Origin: Schistocephalus solidus
Taxonomy: Eukaryota > Platyhelminthes > Cestoda > Diphyllobothriidea > Diphyllobothriidae
Direction: 5' to 3'
Assembly (NCBI GenBank): GCA_017591395.1
Contig: WEDG01007505.1
Coordinates: 37,716 to 101,715 of the forward strand
Length of the DNA: 64,000 bases
The notes under the pieces are model-generated. The model was not told the DNA's origin, did not search any database, and was given only the letters and a program-made list of their open reading frames with translations. Positions 24,361-35,819 of this stretch are shown here, one piece after another (within the stretch, counting starts at the first letter, position 1; each line of letters starts with the position of its first letter). The translations under genes and the position numbers were made by a program.

Positions 24361-24545
24361 AAGAGTCCATGGCTTAATGGATAGGGTGTAGGACTTCTGA
24401 TCAACGGGTCTCGGGTTCAATCCTCGGTTAGTGCACCACCTGGGGTGGGGGATGACTGGCTGACGATGGCTAATAAGCCAGAAATGGCCATTTCAGTCTC
24501 CCTTCTCTTTGCCGGCAATATTCACCTGCCTACAGAAAGAATTGG
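24361..24545 (+). repeat. tRNA-Arg-like SINE (SINE-R family)
   Basis: The head (about 24364-24433) reads like a tRNA: 'atggcttaatggatagggt' fits the A box and 'gggttcaatcc' the B box. The anticodon loop CTTCTGA gives TCT, as in tRNA-Arg. The acceptor stem does not pair, so it is a SINE head rather than a working tRNA. The body 'gatgactggctgacgatggc' and 'taataagccagaaatggcca' is shared with copies at 24106, 38998 and 39302. RNA polymerase III transcription from the A and B boxes is the expected mode for this class. Confidence 0.7.
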
Positions 24546-25299
24546 CATGCAAATACGAAACAAGGTGAGATGTGGGCACCAAGAGGCATGCCAAGCATGC
24601 CTTCGGTGAGCAGGATGGCTCGCCAGGGAAGCTGGGGCGGTAATACTCCTAGCCAGCCGACTAATACCGGATGCCTTTCAATGCACATCACAGCCTCTGA
24701 CTGGCTTACAACAACCCTAATTTACCAAAGTACATCCGACACAGAAACACCATCCCGCGACAAAAATAGGTTCGGTTCTCTGGGTGAACATCACTCCCTC
24801 CCCCTCCACTCTCCTAGGGCGATCTACGCGACCACTGAAGGCAACATCCCGACACCGTTGAAAATCACTGGAATTTAAGATCGCACAACCCAATATCGAC
24901 AGGTGAAGACTACCACCGTGAATCAAGGCATAGCAACAGGGGAAGGGGCTTAGACAGTATCTGCTTCGGACGTACGTACAGAAGCGGCCCTCGAACGTCT
25001 TGAAAATTTAGAGAGATTGGCGTTTGAAGACTATGTGCAAAACAGTCAGAAATAAAAGAATCGAGGTCAGTTGGACTAAGCACCAACAAAGTGTCCACCC
25101 AGAGAAAATGCAGACCACCCTTCCAAACAATCCGGAGCGGTACACTCATAACTATTCTTCATTACGTTTTGAAAAGACCCTCTCAGAGGTACTATGTCTA
25201 GGCCCTAAGTTTTGCATGGCATCGCGGATTCCGAAGCGATTAGAGTTAGGATTCCAATTCGAGTCTCTTAAGCCCAACTGCCATCTAAAATTCTACCGA
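24546..25299. other. No gene recognised
   Basis: Frames on both strands lack domains. No repeat landmark is seen. Confidence 0.4.
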
Positions 25300-26539
25300 G
25301 CCTAAAGAACTTGATTAGCTAAATTCGACTCTGGTTAACTGCTAGGAGGGATCCAAGAAACAAAGGTCCATTAACAAGGAGAGTTTGACTAAAACTAAAA
25401 TGTTGTGCTCAGCAGGCCAGATAAGGGTTTAAGGATTAGTACTGATGGATAGGACGGATTATTTGGCAAAACCAGAATAAATCTTGTCAGATCGTACCAA
25501 CTTCTCGAAATCCGAGAAAGACAAAGATCGGACGAAAAACCGTCAAGGCTCAGTCGACGAAAGTTCTTAAAGACCTCTTTCGCCTAACAGTTTGAAAGAC
25601 TGAGACCAGTTGGCGCGAGGTTACCCAGAATGTACGGCTTTCCACAAATTCACAGATAGGCGTTACCGCTGCGTCATAGACTAGAAACTATCACACTATT
25701 GCAAAAGAGCTGACAGAGAAACTGAAACCGCTTGAAAGTTACTCATATCCTCGAAGTTTGAAAGATACCTTTGAGTTCGTCGAACAATGCCCAGGCTTCA
25801 GAGCAAAATCACCACCTGTCAGTGCCACGTAAAGACTTTCACGGAGGACATAAATGGTCCCAGTGCTATCTGATATTTCGGTGAAATTACAAAAGACGGA
25901 CCCACTGAGAACATTGGAAACAAGGCCAACTGTCTTACGAGAACCATGGCAAAACGGGTTTTATGGTAGGACAGAACAAGGAAGCAGGAAAACCTTGAAG
26001 AAGCAAACTCAGAAGGTAGGAAATAACTGCAACCTAGTTAGTGACTATAAATGAGCCAAGTGGGAAACGGAAAAGCTATCCCATGGGCGAAGGGCATGCG
26101 AGTCGATCTTCCGGACCGGTGTAAGAGAAAGCAAACCTGAACTGGGGTCAGAGAGCCAATGAGAATGCAGGTGATTAGAGGACGAAAGTTAAACGCGTGG
26201 AAATGCAATCAGAGACAGGTTATCTGGAGCTAATGTTCTCAGCAGATCTAGCTATTGTTCTTTCACCTTCCACAAGAGAGCGTTTCTGCATGTGCGCAAA
26301 TCAATATTGATGTCAGAGTAGCCAAACTGAAATCGAAAGCTAAAAGAGGCAGGCCCACAGCAGATAGGGGGAGGGGTGCGGAAATCGTTAGCACTCCGCA
26401 TTTGGAATAATGACAGAACTGAAGTCTAAAAACTGGAGACCGTAGCACGCAAGAGGATAGAAAATACTACACAGCTTTTTTGCGGAGAAATTATCCGAAC
26501 TGAGACAGCCCACCCGAAAGGGAGCGTCCACCTTTCTTC
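25300..26539 (+). other. Possible degenerate 5' part of the LINE
   Basis: The plus strand is rich in A and G up to the LINE endonuclease domain. Broken frames give lysine-rich fragments (for instance AKLKSKAKRGRPTADRG near 26320-26370), which could be remains of a first LINE ORF or its 5' untranslated region. No RRM or zinc knuckle is recognisable, so this is a guess from position. Confidence 0.25.
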
Positions 26540-26541
26540 CA

Positions 26542-27356
26542 TTGGGCAGGTCCGGTACGGATGACCGCGCAGCCGAGGCATTAACTGAAGGCGCGAGCCG
26601 CATAGTAACCACATGTCCCTTAAACCGGAAGTTAAAATTCATGTACACCAATGCGCAAAGCATGTTATCAAAGTTTGACGAGATGCAGATCCATGTCTGT
26701 GATCTCTCACCAGACGTAATTTCTTTGACAGAAACCTGGTTGTCCAACCACGTGGACGACCGTGAGTTACTTATACCAGGCTACCAGCTATTCAGAAGAG
26801 ACCGGGAAGGGCGTCAGGGAGGAGGCGCTGTAACCTACGTAAAAACAGACTCCTAGTGTCGGAAAAAACAGAACAGTTTGCATGCAGCTTCGAAGCTATT
26901 TGGCTCACTATAAAGATGCCGAGATCACACAGTCTTGAAGTCCTGACCGTCTACCGACCACCAAGAAGTGACTTCGAGGCTGACGCTCGCCTGTTAGAAG
27001 AGCTAGAAAGATTTGCCTCTCGATCCGACGTCTTAATAATGGGCGACTTCAATGCACCACTCATTGACTGGAGTTCAGTATATGCACGCGGTACAGAACT
27101 AGTTTTTGACCGACGTTTATTGGACATGACACTGAGGTCATTTCTCACTCAGCACGTCTTATTTCCAACGAGGGTGCGGGAGGGACAGCAGTCAAACTGT
27201 TTAGACCTCGTGTTTACGAAATCGCTTGATAATATTGATGAGGTGCAAAGTCTACCTCCCCTAGGTCGGAGTGACCACGTCGTACTTCACTGGGACTACT
27301 CAATATTTTCGGTGCCCCAGTGGCTGACTCAAACGTTGAAAAAAAGAAGTGAATAA
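26542..27356 (+). pseudogene. LINE apurinic-type endonuclease domain
   Basis: The first frame (to 26856) shows KFMYTNAQSMLSKFDEM and DVISLTETWLSNHV, with the catalytic Glu in LTETW, then RDREGRQGGGAVTYVK. A frameshift at about 26853 moves to a frame with EVLTVYRPPRSD, SDVLIMGDFNAPLIDW (catalytic D and N) and LGRSDHVVLHW (final catalytic D-H pair). All hallmark residues of the endonuclease that nicks target DNA are present. Only the frameshift and a stop at 27354 break it. Confidence 0.85.
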
Positions 27357-27667
27357 AAAGCGGAGGTTGTGGAAGAAATCACTCGCTGATGAGACTCCTA
27401 TGTTCCTAAACGCATACAAGGCACAAACCTAAACGGCTTATCCTCAGGACGACAAGATTTTGAAAAAGACCTGTTGAACCGTGCAGTAGAAAATTCGAAG
27501 TTATTCTACAATTACATTAGAAGGAGCACGCGTAACTAGGACCCAGTTCCCTCACTAAGGAATAGCGAAAACCTAGAGATTAGTGAGGATGGAGCAAAAG
27601 CGGAGCACCTTTCAGTATTCTTCACATCTATCTTTACGAGTGAAAGCGCATTTAATCCTCCCGAATA

Positions 27668-29221
27668 CGACTTAGATGAGGGTCCACAATAGAGGCTGTA
27701 TTTTTCGAAGAAGCAAATGTTCATAAAGAGCTGTTGGCTCTGAATGAGTCTAAATTACCAGGCCCAGATGATATACCGCCAAAGTTATTAAAGGAACTCG
27801 CTGCGGAACTGGCCAAACCGTTGTCAATGCTTTTCCGAACCTCGTTCGAAGCCGGCACGTTACCTGCTGATTGGAAATCTGCACGAATCACACCACTATA
27901 TAAAGGTGGAAGCAAGGTCTCCGCAAATAATTACCGGCCAATTAGCCTCACCTCGATCTGCTGCAAACCCATGGAAAAAATAATAAAGCGAGAGCTAATG
28001 CGCTTCTTAGAGCAGCATAAATTATTATCTGATGCGCAGCATGGATTTCGAAGTGGCAGGTCTTGCGTAACGAACTTGCTCTATTGTTTGGAACATTGTA
28101 CGCGAGCAGTTGATGAAGGAAATGCGCTGCACGTAGTCTACATTGACTTTAAGAAGGCCTTTGATAGTGTTCCTCATCAGCGACTCCTTCACAAACTCAA
28201 CCGAACAGGCATTCGGGGTAATCTCCTCAGATGGATCAAAAGCTTCTTATTTGGCCGCTCTCAAACCGTACATGACGGTAACCAGTAGTCGGCGGAGGTT
28301 GCGGTTGAAAGTGGAGTTCCCCAGGGCTCAGTTCTTGGCCCTACTCTATTCATTTTGTACGTCAACGAATTGGATTGTGATGTCGCCATGTTTGCGGATG
28401 ATAGTAAGCTATGGAGGGTAATCAGAACTGCAGCTGACGTAAAGCATTTGCAGGACAACCTAAACCGACTTCAGCAATGGCCAAAGGACTGGTTTTTGCC
28501 GTTCAATGAGAAAAAATGCACTATTCTACGAGTCGGTAGAACTAGCACTTCGAACCTCATGGATTACTGCCTGAATGGTATACCATTGCAAGAAGTTGAC
28601 GCGCAGAAGGACTTGGGAGTGTGGATCTCGAGCTCCCTTAAACACTCGCTGCATTGTTCAAAGGTAGCCAAGTCTGCGATGTCAGCCCTGTACCTTGTCA
28701 AGCGGGCTTTCTCTGCCTTTGATGAAGACTGCTTTGCCACAGTCTTTCGAACTTTTGTGCGGCCGAAATTGGAGTTCGCTATCCAAGCTTGGAGACCCTG
28801 GACCACGAAAGATCTCAATATCCTCGAAAAGGTTCAAAGGCGTGCAACCAAACTTGTGACTGGACAGGGCTCATTACCCAATGAAACCCGATTAGCTAAC
28901 CTTGATCTCTTTCCCTTCAGTTACAGGCAGCTACGAGGTGACCTGATACAAACATTCCGTATCATGTGCGGTCAGGGCTGCTGCCTCGCACCTGGAGACT
29001 TCTTCCAGTTAGCAACAACCACGAACTTGAGAGGGCATCCACTCAAACTACGTGTAACTGGGACCAGACTGGATACACGAAAGTTCTTCTTCTCCAATAG
29101 AGCGGTTGACGCTTGGAATGCTCTGCCTCTAGATGTTGTTATGGCTACTTCCGTTGAGCTTTTTAAGAAAAACCTGGACCAGTATAGCAGTGCCCACTAT
29201 AATATCCCCAGATCTTCTTAG
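27668..29221 (+). pseudogene. LINE reverse transcriptase, one in-frame stop
   Basis: A single frame covers the RT from LPGPDDIPPKLLKELA through ANNYRPISLTSICCKPMEK and SDAQHGFRSGRSCVTNLLY. It continues with VYIDFKKAFDSVPH, GVPQGSVLGPTLF and the catalytic VAMFADDSKLW. Only one TAG (28286-28288, after VHDGNQ) interrupts it. Past the palm it carries NEKKCTILRVG, RRATKLVTGQGS and a closing WNALPLDVVMATSVELFKKN, the usual C-terminal signature. The well-preserved palm suggests recent loss. It fits the CR1/jockey group best. The linker between endonuclease and RT (27360-27667) is frame-damaged. Confidence 0.88.
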
Positions 29222-29440
29222 TCACGTCCCAGTTGAATCACACTCTTATATTACAATACTACTTTTTATATTACAGTACCAACAGCTGCTTATTTTCCGC
29301 CCGCTATTATGTAAACCAACTTTTTTACATTTTCATGATGTACCAGAGCTTTTTTAGCCATACTGTAACCAAGAGGGAGTTCAAAGGCGTTTGCCTATCT
29401 TTCCCTTAATAAACTTAAATATGATCTTAAAATAAAAATA
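29222..29440 (+). other. LINE 3' untranslated tail
   Basis: Follows the RT stop directly. It is T-rich, and near the end shows 'cttaataaacttaaat' and 'cttaaaataaaaat', which would serve as polyadenylation signal and short A-rich tail. The 3' limit is approximate. Confidence 0.5.
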
Positions 29441-30329
29441 TGACCCATGAAAGAAAGCTTGAAAAAGGTGCGAATATTCTGTCGGTAAGGGAAGCAGACT
29501 TTACTCGAAAGGCTGCAGTGGAAGGCATATCAAAGTAAGAAAAAATATATTTATAATTTTTGGGCATTTTATACATCAGAGGGTGCATGTAGGGGGTGAG
29601 GGAGGTGGGATCATGTCGAAGACGAGAAGGAGCACCATTTCTTCCCCACCTGTAAATTGTGTGAAAGGAACGCCTTTTTGGTTTTCTCCTCAAATCGCAC
29701 AATCAGCTGTAGGCAACAAGAAAGGCTTTTATTTATTTGCGGTTAACCAGAAGTTCTGTGAAGTAATGCAGTTAAAAAATTAGGAGTCAAAGTGTGCGGA
29801 CAAGCAGTTGGGGTTACAAGTCGTAATGGAAATGGGCAGTGTACGCATGGGGCTCTGGAGTTGACAGGAATTCGAAAGGGCTAAGCCAAAAAAGTATGCG
29901 GAAGATTATGCTGATGCTGTACGGACAAGGAGTGCTTCCGAGAGGTAGCATTGCAACACTGGCATTCATGCTTTCGCTGAATCGAAGAGTCCAGAGTGCA
30001 TTTGACAACTAGAGGAGGCACGCCACATAGGTACTCATTGTGCATGGCAGTGCTGCAGTGATTTTAACTGACCAGAGCCACTATGCAAAGTTCCAGGCAA
30101 TGATGACAGGAGAGATGTCAGCAGTTGACGGTCAAAATCTGCTTTAGAATGCGGCTCTTTTTTAAGTAAACGATCTGCCACGTCTGTGGATATCGCAGCG
30201 TGACGGTATAACTGACGCATAGTTCGACACTTTTCATTCCTCAGCCTGCCAACTGCAGACCGGTCCAGGTAGCCTAATGAGGTAACTTACGGATTTTTAG
30301 TACCCGACAGCCGATTGTTTGCTCGAGGT
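29441..30329. other. No gene recognised
   Basis: No domain in the short frames of either strand. A 'gaggtaacttacggattttt' phrase at 30280 has donor-like GT but no exon attached to it. Confidence 0.4.
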
Positions 30330-30715
30330 TGCCTCGAACTAATCGTAGTTCAGAGGAAGTAGACGCGACCTCTGGGACAATAAGTTAATTCACCTAAAGT
30401 TTCGGATTCCTGCTCGAAACCATCTTCAAACAGCGTATCAGAGGCGGGTAATTTTTACGAAGGGAGTCGCAATATTTATAGGATGCATTCGCTATGCCAC
30501 TACATGCCTATGGCAATTAACGGCTCCCCCTTCGTCGATTATGACTGCGCTCTGGTGCACTAACTGTTTGATGGCCGGCATGCGGGTTATCATCCGCGGA
30601 AATTTCGTTACCTGTGTTTGACGTTGGAGTGATAATGGCTCGGCGACCTGGCATTTGAATTTGCGCTCTGGTGCAACGTCATGCAATAAAGCCTAAAATA
30701 TCACCCTTACATACA
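30330..30715 (-). mobile_element. Penelope-like terminal fragment with hammerhead-like motif
   Basis: On the minus strand a hammerhead-like motif is followed by 'cttattgtcccagaggtcgc' and 'tctacttcctctgaac'. This matches the order at 31736-31830 ('cttcttgtcccagcgatctc' then 'tctacttcatctgaattgc'). The piece is non-coding. Confidence 0.45.
30396..30429 (-). ncRNA. Hammerhead ribozyme-like motif
   Basis: On the minus strand, TTGAAGA stands where CTGANGA is expected. Then comes GGTTTC, a loop, GGAATCC, then GAAAC. Helix II can form with one T-T mismatch. The cleavage triplet GTC is replaced by TTT. The core is recognisable but altered, so self-cleavage is doubtful. Confidence 0.4.
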
Positions 30716-30965
30716 GAGACTGGAATGCCTAAATCGATTCCCTTTCTGTTACAGGCAGCAACGAGGTGATTTTATCTTGGTTTACAAGATAAGAGAGCTG
30801 CGCACGAAAATGCCCAGGCTAAACCTCCGCTCTGAATTCTACACGCAACGGGTGGGATGATCTCCCACAATCAGTCATGGGGCGACGTCCCTACAGCTTT
30901 TCAAGAACCACTTGGATAATTATGTTTCCCTTGTTTCCCCTCGACGATCTTAACCCGAAGTAATA
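30716..30965 (+). pseudogene. LINE 3' fragment
   Basis: The plus strand encodes RFPFCYRQQRGDFILVYKI, like FPFSYRQLRGDLIQTFRI in the LINE at 26540, and further on a decayed version of the WNDLP closing signature. It is the last 250 bases of a related element, truncated by incomplete reverse transcription or deletion. Confidence 0.6.
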
Positions 30966-31429
30966 CCACGTCAACTCCAAACATGAGTTATTTGGAAAAC
31001 ATTGCTACGCATATTTTTTTGACCGGGGAGCCAAGCCTAACTCATATCCGAGTACATGGGAGTGCCATAAATGGCAGGAGTGCTTGGTGCAACGTGAGGC
31101 TGCACCTACGAGTGCCACTACGCCCCCACCCAGGTAAGGCTATGGGAGCTCAACTCGAAATATACTTGCCGTGCCCTGATTTGACCCCCGGACAGACAAG
31201 TATATGAACAATTTAAAAGCACTCCTATTAGTTTTCCCCATCAGGCCTGCTTGCAGACGAAGTTTTGCAATGGACAGGCGACCTTGTGCTTATAAAGTAT
31301 CAACTGAACTTCTGGGTTAATTATTTCCCTGACACCTTCGTCATTGCTGATACAAGCGAAAATCCGCGTCCTAGGAAGTAACTAAGAAGATATAGATGCA
31401 ATCGCTAGGACAAGAACTTTATTCGTCTG

Positions 31430-31462
31430 AAGATTCGGGTTCCAACTCGAACCCATCTGCAG
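31430..31462 (-). ncRNA. Hammerhead ribozyme-like motif, helix II perfect
   Basis: On the minus strand, CTGCAGA (one change from CTGANGA) is followed by TGGGTTC, a five-base loop and GAACCC. These form a six-pair helix II (GGGTTC/GAACCC). The downstream core reads GAATCTTC instead of GAAACGTC. The stem is intact while the core is mutated. Confidence 0.42.
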
Positions 31463-31735
31463 AGGCAGCAACAGATGGAGATAATTTGTACACAAGTGTC
31501 ATTGTGTTCTGCTGCGCTAATGGTTTGGTGTCCACAGCATAGGAGCCGTTATCTGCCAAAATTTTATCAGCCGCATTGGAGGTTGGCGTGATGATTGCTT
31601 GACCACCTAATTCGCCAACATTGGCATTGGGAGATATGTTTGACTGCACGCTCCGCGATTGGCTGATTTTTTTTAGTCAAGCTGAGTCTTAGCACTGAAT
31701 CCTCGTGTATGAATTACCCGCATCTGATAATGACT

Positions 31736-31769
31736 CCGAAGATGGTTTCGAGCAGGAATCCCAAACGAC
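31736..31769 (+). ncRNA. Hammerhead ribozyme-like motif, damaged
   Basis: CCGAAGA (for CTGANGA), GGTTTC, loop, GGAATCC, then CAAACGAC where GAAACGTC is expected. Same layout as the minus-strand copy at 30396. Three core changes make it inactive by expectation. Confidence 0.4.
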
Positions 31770-31880
31770 AGACGAATAAACTTCTTGTCCCAGCGATCTC
31801 GTCTACTTCATCTGAATTGCTTCCTGGGACACGCATTTTCGCTTGTATCGGCAACTAACCGTAGTGGTAAGGAAGCTTAT

Positions 31881-32825
31881 ATAAGGGCGGTTCGTGCTGG
31901 CCCTTAGATGGCTTTGCGCAGGCACTTTGCAAGACAGTCTAAAGTGCCCGATCAGCTCTCCGCGCCCTAAGAGTACTGCAGTTACTGGGCCGCGATATTA
32001 GCATGAACCAGACGGACGGGCATCTCTACGGTTAATGCTTTAAAACGGTTCTTAAGGCTGGACTGCGCACATGAAAAACGAGCAGACAAAACTGGAGGTG
32101 TTTGATCACTCTTGTCTGAGTAGGGTTCCTGGACCTTGCCTCAAATAAAACGGGCTACCACGGTTGCAACAACATCCTGAGGTGGTTTTAGAAATTTCCT
32201 ACTTGTTCACCCTATGAGCTTAGTCAAGTTACCCTCGGAACGGCGCCGATGCCCATCTGCAAAAACTGAAAAGACGATCAGCTCAAACCTGGCTCGATTT
32301 AATCCGTCAAATCATGAAGGAGAGGACAGATCAAGCTCTCCAGATCCACAGCCGCAGATCGTTAGCTGTGGGGTGGCACCAAGCGCGACACCATAGAGAC
32401 CATTTAGATTAGGCGAAGCTAATGCGCACAGAGACTTTTGAGCGCAAATGTTCGATAACCAACTGACCCTCATCATTACGACAAGTAAATTTTCTCCTAA
32501 TCTGTACTAGAATATGAAAACAAGGCAACGATGGGAATCACAGAAAAAACACAAACCGAGTCCAAATTTTGTCGCATATTGTGCAGTGATTTGTCTTTCT
32601 TCCGTCGCTTCTGGGAGGATGCGCATACAGACGAATCACTAAACGTAAATTAGAGAGAACATATATGAAGAGACGAGTAGATGTGCTCTATCAGGTAAAA
32701 TGGACATATATCTACGTCTACGCCCCGAAAACAAGCGATACACTTAAAAGCAACATAATTATCTAAACATAGCCATAAAAGTGGGCGATAAGTCAAGCTG
32801 ATATGTGCATACCGACAGCTTGATT
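31881..32825. other. No gene recognised
   Basis: No recognised domain or repeat. The rightmost helicase exon is at 35017, so a further minus-strand exon of that gene could lie here or between 33801 and 35016, but none was found. Confidence 0.35.
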
Positions 32826-33800
32826 ATTGTTGTCTGACAGCATGGTGGGTGCATCAACTGCAATCTCTCCTACTCACCCACTTGAGCACGACGATCTCAT
32901 GATCAAGTCAAGGAGAGCGGAGGCGGGCGAGGGCACAGGCAGTTGTCGCAGAGGGAACCCACGCTTAGGCCTGGCATTATTTATGGGTGCACAACCTCAT
33001 TGACGTCTACCGTGCTGTAATCTGGCCCCTATGTTGGTGCAACGTATCCACCAAATTGGCCGTTTAGAGGGCGAACATGACAGTTCAACTGTTAATTTCG
33101 GGGATGTACACCTACAACAGGGTTGAGCAGGGCCGGTGACTTGTGCTGGACTATAATGAGTAGACTTTCGCAGCATCTATCTCACTATTTGTTCCTCTCC
33201 CCCCACCTGGATTCGGTGTCAAAACAGAGTCAAGAAGACTGGAAATGGAAGAGGGCGCAGGCCCACTATAGCAATAAACCCACAGGGAGGGGTGGCTCGG
33301 ATCCCAACTGAGTAGGAGTGCCATAAAGTCCGAATTAAGAAGGAGCCATTGCAGCCTAACTCAGTCCACTAGTCATCCATTGCGCACAAATGCATACACT
33401 GGGCTAACCACGCGATCCCAGTTATTCCGTCCGTAGGCAACTTTTCAAGCTACAGCACTTAGCGCACCTTGATACCTTCAAGCGCGTCAGATTTTTCATA
33501 GTGAGGAAAATGTGCTGAGCCGTCAGCCTCACTCTCTACCACACCCCAGAATAAGACCACCATCCGAACCAGTCAGTTGTATGATGTGGGAGGTGGCCGC
33601 ATTGGTTGACAGGGTCGGCGTACCCGGCTTCGTACGTCACAGCACAACCTGGCCTCCATAGCGCACACATCGGGATTACCAAAGTCAAGGGGTACGGAGC
33701 CATCGCCGTCTAACTCCAGTCCACTGGACAGCCACTCAATGCACAAGACACTCTGAGCTGACGGCGTGGTTTGGTATATAGCGTCAGTTCGGATAAGTGC
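32826..33800 (-). repeat. R1 copy, reverse, diverged
   Basis: Landmarks run in reverse order: 'acatgacagttcaactgtta', 'aacagagtcaagaagactgg', 'gagttccataaa'-type 'gtgccataaagtccgaatta', 'tttttcatagtgaggaaaat' and 'agccactcaatgcacaagac'. The leading 200 bases ('gatcaagtcaaggagagcgg') look like part of another R1 end joined to it. Confidence 0.6.
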
Positions 33801-34785
33801 AGTCACCCGCCTATACCATGCAAGGGTAAAGATAACTATAAAGCCTATATCAGTTTGGGAAAGCTGTCTAATAAGTACCTTGTGAACAGCAAAAACACAA
33901 AAATCTAACCAATACTCAAAAACACAAGTAATACGGCGTGGAGAAAAGATGAGAGCTCTTTAAAAACGCGTAGAGTAAAGTAAATGTGAAATTCGAGAAT
34001 ACTCCAATCCTGTAACGCGGAGTACATTAGTCTTTGCGAATTTCTTCCTAAACCAAGCAACCTCGTGATTCAATAGCGGTTTTTAGAAAATAGAAATAAA
34101 AATGCTTCATGCGTTTCACAAACAGGACTACATATTTTCTAAAACTTTGTAAGGTAGTTACCAGTCGCAGGACGAAGTCAAGCGAGTAGGCCGGTAGTTA
34201 AAACAGAACAACTTCAGAGTAAGTGATTAAATAAACTGTCTTCTGGTTAGATTTTCGAAAACCTTCAGAAAACACTCTTAAAAAGGAATCCTTCTGTTCG
34301 CCTACTATAACGGTTAAGAGTTGATAAAAAAATTGACTTTGAAGCGTTTCTCGACAAACGAGCACACAACTCAAAAAACGAACTATTAACAGGAGGCGAG
34401 TAGTATGTTATTGTACGTTAAAGTGTGGAGTGAGAATATGCATGCTAGCGTTGACAGGCGTGACAGCGCTTTCTAGTCCAAAATCACAAAACATACGTCA
34501 TCCAAGTGATCAATTTAGCAAATAAGCGGTATAAAAGACAACTTAAATGTCCGAATTGATAGGTGAATTTCCGAAAATCTCATACAACCCACAAAAGTAC
34601 CAAAAGACACACTCTCGACTCAAAACAAAATAAATCGATGTGGATTCGGTGTGGTAAACGACAGAAAATGAAAACAAATTGGAGCTCCGGGTATTTAGTC
34701 TGCAGAAATGCACGCATTGGAACTTTGAGCGTGTTGAAATAAGCAGAACGTTTAGTGAAAACATAGTTTGTGACTCAATTTTGAA
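33801..34785. other. AT-rich, no gene recognised
   Basis: A-rich on the plus strand. Frames are short and without domains. Confidence 0.4.
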
Positions 34786-34965
34786 AACAGGTCAGTATTG
34801 GTGGGAGTTGAATCCACGACAACACGGAGAAGGCTTGAGTACAGCCAACACCCTACTCCCTATGCTACATGGCCATATCGGGAGCCGTAAGTTTAATTAC
34901 ATCTTGGATAAAATTACCTACCCAACCTACAGCAACGTATGGAATCTACCAATGGTGAAAAAATC
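34786..34965 (-). repeat. SINE-S copy, decayed
   Basis: On the minus strand it matches the SINE-S units at 46569-47896. 'gtgggagttgaatccacga' is the B-box region with a changed T arm, and 'ggcttgagtacagccaacac' the anticodon region. 'gggagccgtaagtttaatta' and 'caacgtatggaatctaccaa' belong to its 5' body. The tRNA-like fold is lost. It is older than the cluster in the helicase intron. Confidence 0.6.
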
Positions 34966-35016
34966 GTGGTGTAAATAGAAACAGAACTCCATGAGGTGTT
35001 TGGGATAACCAATTAC

Positions 35017-35218
35017 CTGTCCGGTGCAGATTCCAAGTCCGAGTCCAAAATGATATCTGCTTCAGCGGCAGAACGCTTGAACCACTGACGTTCGGCAGTC
35101 TTCTTAGAGGTGGTGTGTTCGGCCTGATCCAGATCACGCATTAGACGAGCGATCTGGCTGCAGTCGGACAGTTCCTCGGCCGAGGGACCGGGTTCCAGGT
35201 CAGGCAAGTCAACAGCGG
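35017..35218 (-). CDS. DDX24: DDX24-like helicase, exon 9 (C-terminal region)
   Basis: The exon lies between an acceptor after 'ctctctgtaac-ag' and a donor 'ggacag-gtaatt'. It begins in phase 1, matching the previous exon, and encodes AVDLPDLEPGPSAEELSDC, then ARLMRDLDQAEHTTSKKTAE and RQWFKRSAAEADIILDSDLE. This is the charged helical region behind the helicase core in DDX24/Mak5 proteins, about residues 623-689 of the assembled chain. It ends in phase 2, so at least one more coding exon must follow further left. I could not identify it. Confidence 0.8.
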
Positions 35219-35329
35219 CTGTTACAGAGAGAAAAGCGACCACTTTTGGAAAGTTTTCAATGACATTTCAACCATTGTGGAAGAGGATGTTTACCGTGTA
35301 CCTCACAGAGCAAGATAAGCTGCGCATGA

Positions 35330-35640
35330 ATTGGTGTACAGTGGTATTAGTTGCTTGCACATTCTGTCCTCTCTCTCTCTCTCTCTCTTTCTAACACACA
35401 CACAACGGAGTACGGTTTCAAGACAAAGTCAGGATGGCGGGAGCAGGCGCAGTGGCCAAAACGGCACCAAATGCTATATACGCGCGCCGCAAACACGACC
35501 CAGACTCCACGCAGCATCAGATTTTCAAAAATTTTCAGGCGGTTGGATCCCATCTGAGCAGATGTGCGCTTCAGACGACATACTTAAGGACTCACAGCAG
35601 TCTGACTCTTCGACTCTCCAATTCACTTCAGTTTTATAAA
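35330..35640 (-). repeat. Possible diverged R1 fragment
   Basis: After a short CT run at 35371-35389 the plus strand reads 'acggtttcaagacaaagtca' and 'gcgggagcaggcgcagtggc', resembling the 'tgtcaagacagagtcaaga' and 'gagagggcgcaggtggctgg' blocks of reverse R1. Divergence is high and the rest does not align by eye. Confidence 0.3.
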
Positions 35641-35819
35641 GGGAAAAAAACGCCTTTGAATTCCCCATTGGTTAAAAAGCGGCTAAGAAAGCATCGATAC
35701 ATAAAGAAAATTGAAAAGACATTGTTTGCATGGGGGAAGTAAGCAGCCGTCAAGAAGTCTAAAATAATACACTCAAAGGACTGCTCCCTTATTGTAAGTA
35801 CATGTAATGGGACGGTAAT

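Larger units (their letters stand above)
26540..29440 (+). mobile_element. CR1/jockey-like non-LTR retrotransposon
   Basis: Endonuclease and reverse transcriptase domains follow each other on the plus strand and are followed by a 3' tail with AATAAA-like signals. Three frames are used, so two frameshifts plus at least one stop inactivate it. Fragments of related 3' ends occur at 30716-30965, 35820-36085 and 42840-42975. The exact clade is uncertain because only motif-level comparison was possible. Confidence 0.85.
31370..31880. mobile_element. Two facing Penelope-like end fragments
   Basis: The left half carries a minus-strand hammerhead-like motif (31430-31462) and the right half a plus-strand one (31736-31769). 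The tail after the plus-strand motif reads 'acgaataaacttcttgtccc', and the tail after the minus-strand motif reads 'agacgaataaagttcttgtc'. They are copies of the same end in head-to-head orientation, 270 bases apart. Confidence 0.45.
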
